Assembly (NCBI GenBank): GCA_021738105.1
Contig: JAIPCS010000005.1
Location: 1-48,885 of the forward strand
Length of the DNA: 48,885 nucleotides
From: Sulfuritalea sp.
GTDB lineage: Bacteria > Pseudomonadota > Gammaproteobacteria > Burkholderiales > Rhodocyclaceae
Direction of reading: 5' to 3'
The stretch's first letter is position 1; the number at the start of each line of letters is the position of its first letter. Shown piece after piece: positions 27,589 to 34,390 of the stretch. The notes under the pieces were generated by a model. The model was not told where the DNA came from and made no database searches. It saw only the letters and a program-made list of their open reading frames with translations. The translations under genes were made by a program, and so were the position numbers.

Positions 27589-28083
27589 ATGTACAAATCA
27601 CTATTCGTCGTCGGCAGTCTTCTGCTCTTCAGCGGTGCGGCCAGTGCTCAGGAAGCAATATTTCAAACCAAATCACTGACACCGGAAACGGCATGGGTGG
27701 CGGCCAAGGCGGCGCTGGACGCCTGCCGCAAGCAGGGCTATCAGGTCACGGTGGCGGTTGTCGACCGGGCCGGGCTGACTCAGGTGCTGTTGCGGGACCG
27801 GTTTGCCGGCCCGCATACGATCAAGGTGGCGTCGAACAAAGCCTGGACCGCGGTCAGTTTCCGCACCAGTACCTTGGCGCTGGCTCACGAGACACAGGCC
27901 GGAAAGGCCATGAGCGGCATACGCAACGTGCCGCGATTTATCGCTGCCGGCGGCGGCCTGATGATCCAGGGTGGCGGTTCGTTGCTGGGTGCCATCGGCG
28001 TTTCCGGGGCGCCGGGTGGCGAGGCCGACGAGAGCTGTGCCAGCGCCGGAATCAAGGCGATATCGGATGCGATCGAGTTCTGA
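27589..28083 (+). CDS. Secreted GlcG/HbpS-like protein (DUF336)
   Basis: This 164-aa protein has an N-terminal signal peptide (MYKSLFVVGSLLLFSGAASA followed by QE). The mature part is a GlcG/HbpS domain: LTPETAWVAAKAALDACRKQGYQVTVAVVDRAG, then HTIKVASNKAWTAVSFR, RNVPRFIAAGGGLMI and GAIGVSGAPGGEADE. Members of the family include the heme-binding HbpS and the GlcG protein of the glycolate operon. The role here is unproven. ATG 27589 has a strong AAGGAG site, so the longer upstream frame is rejected. Confidence 0.88.
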   Translation: MYKSLFVVGSLLLFSGAASAQEAIFQTKSLTPETAWVAAKAALDACRKQGYQVTVAVVDRAGLTQVLLRDRFAGPHTIKVASNKAWTAVSFRTSTLALAHETQAGKAMSGIRNVPRFIAAGGGLMIQGGGSLLGAIGVSGAPGGEADESCASAGIKAISDAIEF

Positions 28084-28107
28084 TTCGCCCGCCGGGGTCG
28101 GGGGCCG

Positions 28108-28560
28108 ATGACTCCGGACCGCCTGGAGCTGGCGCAGCATTTTCGTTCCCTTGCGGACGACGAACTCACGCATCAAGTGGCGTCCGGGACGCTGACCGAA
28201 CTGGCGCGCTGGGTGGCCGTCGCAGAATTGAAGCAGCGCAAACTGCAGATGCCTGCAATCGACACGTCAGGCGACGGGCAGGGCGATGCCTACCACGGCG
28301 ACATGACCATCGTCGCGCGCAATCTCGACGCCACCGAAGCCCACATGCTGCGCTCCTGCCTGCGCGCCGCCGGCGTGCCGGCCGATTCCGGCGACACAAA
28401 TCTGGTCCAGACGCATTCCCTGCTGACGATCGCGGTGGGCGGCGCCTGCGTCAGGGTTCCGCAACACTATGTGGCCGAGGCGCAGGAGATCATTGCAGCG
28501 TACAAACGCGGCGCATTTCAGCTTGATGAGGACTTCGATTTTCATGTGGGCGACTCCTGA
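28108..28560 (+). CDS. DUF2007-like protein
   Basis: This 150-aa soluble protein has an N-terminal helical part (LAQHFRSLADDELTHQVASGTLTELARWVAVAELKQR). After a linker comes a domain reading MTIVARNLDATEAHMLRSCLRAAGVPADSGDTNL that resembles DUF2007 (putative signal-transducing protein), in which a short strand is followed by a helix over residues picking up an ALA/LRAAGI motif. The function is unknown. It overlaps the next gene by 17 bp in another frame, so the two are likely translated together. Confidence 0.7.
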   Translation: MTPDRLELAQHFRSLADDELTHQVASGTLTELARWVAVAELKQRKLQMPAIDTSGDGQGDAYHGDMTIVARNLDATEAHMLRSCLRAAGVPADSGDTNLVQTHSLLTIAVGGACVRVPQHYVAEAQEIIAAYKRGAFQLDEDFDFHVGDS

Positions 28561-28990
28561 AAAATCTGCCGTCGAGCTACGCGACGGAACACCTTCGCCG
28601 GTGCGCCGCCGCCTGCTTCTGGCGCTGCTCTTGCATGCCACGGCCAGCGGAGCCGTGGCGATCGCGGCTGATGTCGAACAGACCTATCCGGATGTGGTGT
28701 CCGCCCGGGTGGTGGCGCGCGGTGCAGACCGCTTCGATTTCGATGTCACGGTGTCGTCGGCGTATGACTCGCCGCGCCGATACGCAGACGCCTTTCGGGC
28801 GACGAGCAAGGACGGCCGGGTGTTTGGCGAACGCATCCTGTGGCACGATCACGCTGGCGAGCAACCTTTTACCCGCGATCTGCACGGTGTACAAATTCCG
28901 TCCGGAGTGCGGGTGGTGGTCATTCAGGCGAGGGATAAAAAGTACGGATATGGCGGCAAGACGCTGGATGTTGACTTGCCGGGACGCTGA
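28544..28990 (+). CDS. Uncharacterised secreted protein
   Basis: This 148-aa protein has a long N region (28 residues with Arg-Arg-Arg) before a hydrophobic core LLLALLLHATASGAVAIA and a likely cleavage site after AIAA. The mature part has alternating beta-like segments such as DRFDFDVTVSSAYDSPRRYADAFR and GVRVVVIQARDKKYGYGGKTL, with FGERILWHDHAGEQPFTRDL. I do not recognise the family by name. The start ATG 28544 lies inside the end of the previous gene, which suggests coupling. Confidence 0.65.
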   Translation: MWATPEKSAVELRDGTPSPVRRRLLLALLLHATASGAVAIAADVEQTYPDVVSARVVARGADRFDFDVTVSSAYDSPRRYADAFRATSKDGRVFGERILWHDHAGEQPFTRDLHGVQIPSGVRVVVIQARDKKYGYGGKTLDVDLPGR

Positions 28991-29121
28991 ACCCATCGGG
29001 CCGATGAACGCGGTTGACTGGCGGCTGAAAAGTACTGGAGCACTGGGATGTGCTGCAGGTCGTTCCGGCCGAATCGGCGAATGACAACACGGTATTCTGA
29101 TGCGCGGCAAGCGCCGTGTAC

Positions 29122-29145
29122 CCGTCTCGCCACCGCCGAGTTTTT
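29122..29145 (-). repeat. Dispersed intergenic repeat, copy B
   Basis: On the minus strand this copy reads AAAAACTCGGCG-GTGGCGAGACGG and matches the pattern seen in copies A, C and D. It lies between the secreted protein at 28544 and the DMT transporter at 29226. Confidence 0.7.
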
Positions 29146-29225
29146 GCGGCTGGCTTGCGGGTGCGCAATCTGTCGTTGCGTTTGACCGAGATCGGTAGCA
29201 CACAAGGAATCCGGGAGCGAAGCCG

Positions 29226-30080
29226 ATGTTGCATGTACGCACACTTGTATTGACCTCGCTCGCGATGACCGCGTTTGCCGGCAATTCGCTGTTTTGCCGA
29301 TTTGCACTCAAGCAAACCGGTATCGATCCGGCCAGCTTCACTTCGATCCGACTGGCTTCCCGCGCCCTGGTGCTCTGGCTGGTCGTGAGGGCGAGCCGGG
29401 GCAGCCGCTCTGGAGGCGGCAACTGGCTGTCCGCATTGGCCTTGTTCGCTTATGCGGCCGGTTTTTCGTACGCCTATGTGAGCCTGCCGGCGGCCACCGG
29501 TGCGCTATTGCTGTTCGGCGCGGTGCAGGCCAGCATGATTTGCTACGGCCTGTGGAAAGGGGAGCGTTTGCGGCGCCTGCAGCTGGTCGGTTTCGTGCTG
29601 GCACTGTGCGGACTGGTCAGTTTGATGCTGCCGGGACTCGCGGCACCACCGCTAACGGGTTCGCTGTTGATGGTAGGTGCCGGCATCTCCTGGGGTGTCT
29701 ATTCATTGCGCGGAAAAGGGGCGGGCGACCCCACTCGTGTCACCGCGGGAAATTTTCTGCGGGCCGTTCCGATCACTGCCGTCTTGAGCCTGTTGATGAT
29801 TGGCGATGTCTCGATCGATCGCGCGGGGGCAGGCTATGCGGTCCTGTCGGGGGCGCTGGCATCGGGCATCGGCTATGCCATTTGGTACACCGCGCTACCC
29901 GCTTTGAAAGCCTCCAACGCGGCCACCGTGCAACTCAGCGTCCCGGTGATCGCCGCCCTGGGCGGCATTGTTTTTCTCGGTGAACCGATCAGCCTGCGCA
30001 TGGTTCTGGCGTCAGTCGCCATCCTCGGCGGAATCGCGCTGGTGATCCTTGAAAAGCAGATAAGCCGGAATGTTCGATGA
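29226..30080 (+). CDS. DMT-superfamily (EamA) transporter
   Basis: This 284-aa membrane protein has ten predicted helices in two EamA repeats. The first repeat starts TSLAMTAFAGNSLFCRFALK and includes FTSIRLASRALVLW. The second starts GAGISWGVYSLRGKG and includes GNFLRAVPITAV and the end-of-repeat block AATVQLSVPVIAALGGIVFLGEPISLRMVLASVAILGGIALVI. This is a complete drug/metabolite-type exporter of unknown substrate. A GGGAGCG ribosome site precedes ATG 29226. It is the last gene before the accessory island. Confidence 0.88.
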   Translation: MLHVRTLVLTSLAMTAFAGNSLFCRFALKQTGIDPASFTSIRLASRALVLWLVVRASRGSRSGGGNWLSALALFAYAAGFSYAYVSLPAATGALLLFGAVQASMICYGLWKGERLRRLQLVGFVLALCGLVSLMLPGLAAPPLTGSLLMVGAGISWGVYSLRGKGAGDPTRVTAGNFLRAVPITAVLSLLMIGDVSIDRAGAGYAVLSGALASGIGYAIWYTALPALKASNAATVQLSVPVIAALGGIVFLGEPISLRMVLASVAILGGIALVILEKQISRNVR

Positions 30081-30273
30081 GCCGCACTCACATGCGGGAA
30101 ACATGATTAGTCGTCTATCAGAAAACCGTGATTGAGATTTGATTGTGCGGCGCGCAATGTCGAAGTGGCATTGTTTCATCGTCTCTGATCGGCCAGGAGC
30201 GGTCAGTGGCAGTTCTGCTCCATTGCGGACGTTGGATTAGGTAAATTACTCATAATCGGACATTTAACCAAGG

Positions 30274-30756
30274 CTACCAACTTTGCTCAACTGGCCTCTT
30301 GGTGTTCAGATAAACCTCTTCACCAGTGGATGTCGACCACCCTAGTTCAAATTGTCGCCGGGTCAAGACACTTGTCCGATGTTTGCCGGCATCAAGTTTT
30401 GCGAGAATTGTTTTCCTTGAAATTGGATCTAGTAACACGGTTCGATAACCATTTGACCCGAAACATCTGCTGACTACTCCAGTCTCTTCCATTGCTTTTA
30501 ACAACATGCAGGCAGCCGAATATCCCAAGCGAAGGTATCTTTGCACAAGTGCGATGCTTGCCAGATTCGACTTAATCACAACGTGTAGCGCGAGTATGTA
30601 TTCAGTTGCACCTATATGGTCTAGGTCGATTGGCTTGTCGAGTACCTTTTCCAGTGAAAGACACGATGAACCATGGCTTTTTGTAAGACACCGGGAAAAA
30701 GGCGCCATTGTGGCCGCATAACCCACCGCGGCTCCGACGAAACATCTGCGGTTCAT
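30274..30756 (-). CDS. Stand-alone FtsK-gamma-like winged-helix protein with Tat-like N terminus
   Basis: In this 160-aa protein, residues 52-111 align with the gamma domain of the DNA translocase FtsK: ASIALVQRYLRLGYSAACML and KAMEETGVVS, then SNGYRTVLLDP, matching ASISGVQRQFRIGYNRAA, EQMEAQGIVS and GNREVLAP of E. coli FtsK. That domain reads KOPS DNA motifs and touches XerD. No motor domain is present. The N terminus MNRRCFVGAAVGYAATMAPF has a twin arginine and a short hydrophobic run, like a Tat signal or membrane anchor. I chose ATG 30756 because GGAG lies 8 nt upstream. The function is inferred only; a DNA-binding or adaptor role is likely. Confidence 0.65.
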   Translation of the reverse strand: MNRRCFVGAAVGYAATMAPFSRCLTKSHGSSCLSLEKVLDKPIDLDHIGATEYILALHVVIKSNLASIALVQRYLRLGYSAACMLLKAMEETGVVSRCFGSNGYRTVLLDPISRKTILAKLDAGKHRTSVLTRRQFELGWSTSTGEEVYLNTKRPVEQSW

Positions 30757-30852
30757 CTTTACACTCCGACCGAATGAGTCACTTGGAGGGTAACCATGAG
30801 ATGCGACAAGGTGAGTCGCTACATTTATTGATCGCAGGACCAATTTGATCGG

Positions 30853-31284
30853 TTAAGCGAACTCGATTCCGCCGATTTTGAGTCTGGCGTAAATGTCACT
30901 TTTCTCAAATTCCCAACCGTCAGGCATACGGGTTTTAAGACCAAGTGTTTTATCGATCAGATTCTGTTCGTCTCGAGAAATATGGACGATGATCAAATGC
31001 CGCCGAATAAACTTGGCCACATCGCCTATTGACGTCTGGTTTTCGTACATCTCAAGGCATCGATCGTAGATCATTAAGCGCGGGATGACATGTTCTCTGC
31101 GACCGCCACCCTGCTTTGATGTGCCTGCAACGACAAATTCGTCCGGGATGAACGGATCGTCGAGCAGTCGCGTATCCCCGCGACCTTCTTCCCATAGTTC
31201 AAAGATAACGCGAGCTACTCGCGCAAACACCCTCTCGATCAGTTCTTCTCTTGAAAACTTTCTCTTTTTTTTTGGCCTCGTCAT
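30853..31284 (-). CDS. Unknown island protein with REHVIP motif
   Basis: This 143-aa soluble protein is one I do not recognise. It has a basic start (TRPKKKRKFSREELIERVFARVARVI) and a conserved-looking middle (GRREHVIPRLMIYDRCLEMY). The C-terminal part reads HISRDEQNLIDKTLGLKTRMPDGWEF, with charged residues in a pattern that looks enzymatic or structural rather than random. There is a GAGGG site before ATG 31284. It lies 96 bp upstream of the FtsK-gamma-like gene on the same strand and is divergent from the WYL regulator, sharing the 173-bp control region with its operator. Confidence 0.6.
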   Translation of the reverse strand: MTRPKKKRKFSREELIERVFARVARVIFELWEEGRGDTRLLDDPFIPDEFVVAGTSKQGGGRREHVIPRLMIYDRCLEMYENQTSIGDVAKFIRRHLIIVHISRDEQNLIDKTLGLKTRMPDGWEFEKSDIYARLKIGGIEFA

Positions 31285-31380
31285 AGTGCCCTCTAAGAAA
31301 TGAAATCAGCAAATTGTTATTGCAGCATTTGGCAGATATGGAATCCCAAGAGTAGGAATAGTATATGCACATTGCGACAC

Positions 31381-31406
31381 ATGATGTCGTAGGACTACGG
31401 CATCAT
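31381..31406. promoter_or_regulatory. 26-bp inverted repeat, likely WYL-regulator operator
   Basis: ATGATGTCGTAG-GA-CTACGGCATCAT has 12-bp arms with one mismatch. It lies 52 bp upstream of the WYL gene and 97 bp from the divergent gene at 31284. WYL/BrxR-type regulators usually bind inverted repeats in front of their own genes, so autoregulation is likely. The half-site words GTCGTAG and CTACGGC recur upstream of the FtsZ-like gene. Confidence 0.6.
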
Positions 31407-31457
31407 CTAGCATGTTGAAAGTCTGCATTAGCAGAAGATGAGATCTGTGAGGGGATT

Positions 31458-32465
31458 ATGGCAACAAATCAGGATGCACTGTTCCGCCAGTGGCACATGC
31501 TGCGGCGGGTGCCGCGCTACCCGCAGAAAACTACCGTTCAGGACATCAGTCGCGGGTTGGCCGAGTCTGGCTTCGACATCACGGAGCGCTCTATCCAGCG
31601 CGACCTGAACGAACTCTCTGAGGTTTTTCCACTGTATTGCGACGACAGGGAGAAGCCCTTCGGCTGGAGCTGGCAAAAGGACGCCGCTAGCTTCGATCTG
31701 CCGGGCCTCTCGGTGCCCGAAGCGCTGACCTTGGCGATGGCCGAGCAACACCTGCGCGACCTGTTGCCGGCCCCTATGGTCGACCAGCTGCAACCCTATT
31801 TCAAGGCCGCCCGAAAGCGGCTCGATGTTGAACCGACGCCACATCGAGGCCGGTCATGGCTCGACAAGGTGCGATCGGTGCCGCCCACCCAGCCGCTTTT
31901 CCCCCCCAAGATCGACGCAGCGGCGCAGCACGTCATTTCAGAAGCCTTGCTTTACGAGAAGCAGGTCAGCATTCGTTACCGGAAGCGCGAGGAGAAGACT
32001 GCTGTCGAATACCGCATTCATCCCCTGGCGCTGATCCAGAGGGGGTCGATGCTTTATCTCTATTGCCGCATTTTCGATTACGAAGATCCGCACACGCTGG
32101 CGATCAATCGGATTCAGTCGGCGGAATTGCTGGAAGACCGTTCCACGTATCCGAAGGACTTTTCCATCGACCGACAGGTCGATCTCGGCATATGGGGGTT
32201 CGGGGCGGGTGAGAAGATCAAGGTCGAATTGATCTTCCAAGCTGGGTATGGAGATCATCTCTTCGAGACGCCGCTCAGCAAGGACCAACTGATTGAAAAA
32301 CTACCTGACGACGAACTGCATGTTACGGCGACGATTGCGAACACCCCGCAACTCCGTTGGTGGATTTTGGGATTCGGGGAAGGGGTTGAAGTGACCAGTC
32401 CGACCGAGTTACGGCAATCTATCGCTATCACAGCAAAAGAAATGCTGGCGCGATATGAGAGCTAG
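31458..32465 (+). CDS. HTH-WYL-domain transcriptional regulator
   Basis: This 335-aa protein has an N-terminal winged helix-turn-helix (VQDISRGLAESGFDITERSIQRDLNELSEVFPL, residues 27-60) and a WYL domain from about residue 155. The WYL part includes VSIRYRKREEKTAVEYRIHPLALIQRGSMLYLYCRIFDYEDPHTLAINRIQSAEL. A WCX-like C-terminal region follows (LRWWILGFGEGVEVTSPTELRQ). This is the BrxR/CapW-type architecture that controls many phage-defence islands, and WYL domains can bind nucleic acid or nucleotide ligands. A GAGGGG site precedes ATG 31458. It probably regulates this island through the inverted repeat just upstream. Confidence 0.85.
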   Translation: MATNQDALFRQWHMLRRVPRYPQKTTVQDISRGLAESGFDITERSIQRDLNELSEVFPLYCDDREKPFGWSWQKDAASFDLPGLSVPEALTLAMAEQHLRDLLPAPMVDQLQPYFKAARKRLDVEPTPHRGRSWLDKVRSVPPTQPLFPPKIDAAAQHVISEALLYEKQVSIRYRKREEKTAVEYRIHPLALIQRGSMLYLYCRIFDYEDPHTLAINRIQSAELLEDRSTYPKDFSIDRQVDLGIWGFGAGEKIKVELIFQAGYGDHLFETPLSKDQLIEKLPDDELHVTATIANTPQLRWWILGFGEGVEVTSPTELRQSIAITAKEMLARYES

Positions 32466-32555
32466 CTTGGATTCATTAAAGATTACTGAGGTAGCTGTAC
32501 ATTACAAATCAAAATTATCGCAACCATTTGTTGAATCATTACAGGAGAAAGCGCA

Positions 32556-32831
32556 ATGGCAAAGGTCATAGTTGTCGACAAATACGATGCTACGGTCAAG
32601 GCGTTCAAAACGGTAGATCGCTATGAGGCAGACCTGTACGTCAAAATCGTAAGCAGTCAATATGAAGCGAATGGAGATCAATTTTGGTTCTTTGTTGACT
32701 CTCCCTACGACGCAAGCACAAAGCTACATTGGGTTGATAGCCCCTACGATGCTGATATAAAAGTTTTCGTGACGGATGACCCATATGACGCAGGCTGGAA
32801 GAAATCTAACAACCGGCAGAATAGTTTGTAG
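32556..32831 (+). CDS. Septknot/DUF6150-like small repeat protein
   Basis: This 91-aa protein is made of about six short repeats built on Y-(D/E)-A: VVDKYDATVKAF, TVDRYEADLYVK, SSQYEANGDQFW, VDSPYDASTKLHW, VDSPYDADIKVF and TDDPYDAGWK. Each would be a beta hairpin-like unit. The pattern resembles the small DUF6150/Septknot proteins as I remember them, whose function is not established. An AGGAGAAAG site precedes ATG 32556. It lies after the WYL gene and converges with the FtsZ-like gene; no signal peptide or membrane segment is visible. Confidence 0.65.
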   Translation: MAKVIVVDKYDATVKAFKTVDRYEADLYVKIVSSQYEANGDQFWFFVDSPYDASTKLHWVDSPYDADIKVFVTDDPYDAGWKKSNNRQNSL

Positions 32832-32879
32832 AGTGAAACCTGCTTCTACGGCGGTGGCAGATGGAAGTGAATGTCAGAA

Positions 32880-33566
32880 TTAGGCAGGCGTATTTAGAAA
32901 CATTTTTACCGCGGCTATAGCTTCGATATCGGTTGCGAAAGTCGCGTCCCCTATTTTTATGTCGCTAGGCAGTCGCCTGGCAATATTGGAGTTCGACACA
33001 TGAAAAGTGCGATCCGATTGGGTGTTCATGTAGGTTAGTCCACGGGATGCATTAATTGAGCGCCAGAACCCCTCAAACTCGAACGGCGAAATTAGCACAG
33101 CACTTGTGAAAGCGCTCGAATTGAATGCTTGGTTTGCAACGATAGGCGCGATTTCATTTCCTGCGAGTCCTCCCAACCCAGCCACGACGATGACGGTGTC
33201 GGCACCCGCTATGGCCCGAGCAAATTGATCTCGGGCGCGCCAAGCTGTCATTTGTACGTTTTCTCTTGTTGCGGGCCGAACTACCGTATCGACATGTAGT
33301 TGAATTTCGCTGTCCAGGAAGGATTGCAATCGATATCTCGGACTATAAAGATCAACGCCTATACACTCAACAACCCCTTGCAGACGACTCTGGGCAAGTT
33401 GGTTGACTATATTGCGCCCCGCGCCACCTACGCCAACAATTTTTGCGCGCTCAAATCTGCGAAAAAGTGTTTCTACGGTATCTGATCCTGGGCCGCCGAG
33501 CGCGATCAATCCCATTGCACCGGAAATTCCTAAGAATCTTCTACGTTCATTGCCGCTGACCAACAC
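32880..33566 (-). CDS. Divergent single-domain FtsZ-like protein with Tat-like N terminus
   Basis: This 228-aa protein aligns with the GTP-binding half of FtsZ: AKIVGVGGAGRNIVNQL (T1 loop, residues 41-57), IAGADTVIVVAGLGG, APIVAN and PFEFEG (161-166). ARRLPSDIKIGDATFATDIEAIAAVKMFL then matches helices before the T7 loop. It stops where FtsZ would continue with NVDFADV, so T7 and the C-terminal domain are missing. The tubulin signature GGGTGTG is replaced by GGLAGN. The N terminus NERRRFLGISGAMGLIALGG looks like a Tat signal or anchor. I chose GTG 33566 (AAAGG 6 nt upstream); ATG 33599 is an alternative. It could cap or modulate FtsZ-type filaments; this is inference. Confidence 0.7.
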   Translation of the reverse strand: MLVSGNERRRFLGISGAMGLIALGGPGSDTVETLFRRFERAKIVGVGGAGRNIVNQLAQSRLQGVVECIGVDLYSPRYRLQSFLDSEIQLHVDTVVRPATRENVQMTAWRARDQFARAIAGADTVIVVAGLGGLAGNEIAPIVANQAFNSSAFTSAVLISPFEFEGFWRSINASRGLTYMNTQSDRTFHVSNSNIARRLPSDIKIGDATFATDIEAIAAVKMFLNTPA

Positions 33567-34390
33567 AATGCGCCTTTCTCTGATGGACCATATTCCCATG
33601 ATCCTACGGCTAGGGTGCGACAATCTACGTCGTAGGCGTGTTTCGCGTAGAGAAATAGACATCGATAATCGCCTGAAACACAGATGGTCTGGGTCCGTCG
33701 CAGAGCAGTGGTTGTCACCAGCCTTAAGGACGCGTAAATGTTCCTGTCCTATATAGCGGTAGAGGCTGCAGAACGCGCCTGTTTAAAGAAAACTCAACTG
33801 GCGCGTTAAGGCTGTCAGGGCATGCCGTGAGCGACTGCTTCCAATTGTTGCCACCGTCGGCTATGGGCACATCTCCGCCATGTCACATACCGTGAGATTC
33901 TCGACCCATGCTGTCACGCAACAAGTCCGCGGATATCTATCGCGGATACCCCGAGTTTTGGAAAAACGTGATTTGGGCCAGGCGGGGCTATCGATTCCAT
34001 AGCCCGTTGCAAGGGCCTCGCTACTCGATGACAGCATTCCTCCATGAGGAAATTGCGAGAGTACGAAAGAATGTCGGACCGCCGTTTGAACGTCTGTCTT
34101 GCCTTTAAAGGGGCGCGATACTCCAGCATATTGCTTGTGCGACAGCATGAGGCAGGCAAGAATGCTGCGAAGGCATCTTTTTTGGGGGTTCGAAATGGCA
34201 TTTGGTGAGGGTTTGGCAGTGCGGCTGCGCCCGGCGCGGGTCTGCATCGGAACGGCGAGGCGAATCGTGCCGGCAAAATGCCTTCTGTCCAAAAGCGCGT
34301 GAAGAACTGGAGATTTATGACTTCCCTGGACTTGCGCAGCGACGGCAAATGGGATAATTCAATTCATCTTCACTCAAGGTACGGCCCGGA
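33567..34390. other. 824-bp region without a convincing gene
   Basis: Beyond the half-sites near 33604-33635, no open frame here has family features. Two overlapping minus-strand frames (33861-34292 and 33914-34348) look fortuitous. On the plus strand a frame at 33838-33873 reads LPIVATVGYGHI, similar to a potassium-channel selectivity filter, but the surrounding residues do not form a channel. The region probably contains the island's right edge and the DUF1631 gene promoter. Confidence 0.5.
33604..33635. promoter_or_regulatory. Half-sites shared with the WYL operator, upstream of the FtsZ-like gene
   Basis: CTACGGC (33604-33610) and GTCGTAG (33629-33635) are exactly the inner half-site words of the 31381-31406 operator, here in inverted order 18 bp apart. 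CTACG-T-CGTAG (33625-33635) is itself a palindrome. They lie 38-70 bp upstream of the chosen start of the FtsZ-like gene, where a regulator could act. Confidence 0.45.

Noticed and set aside
33861..34348. Two overlapping minus-strand ORFs of about 144 codons
   Set aside because: They overlap in different frames, have no family features and no convincing ribosome sites, so they look like chance frames.
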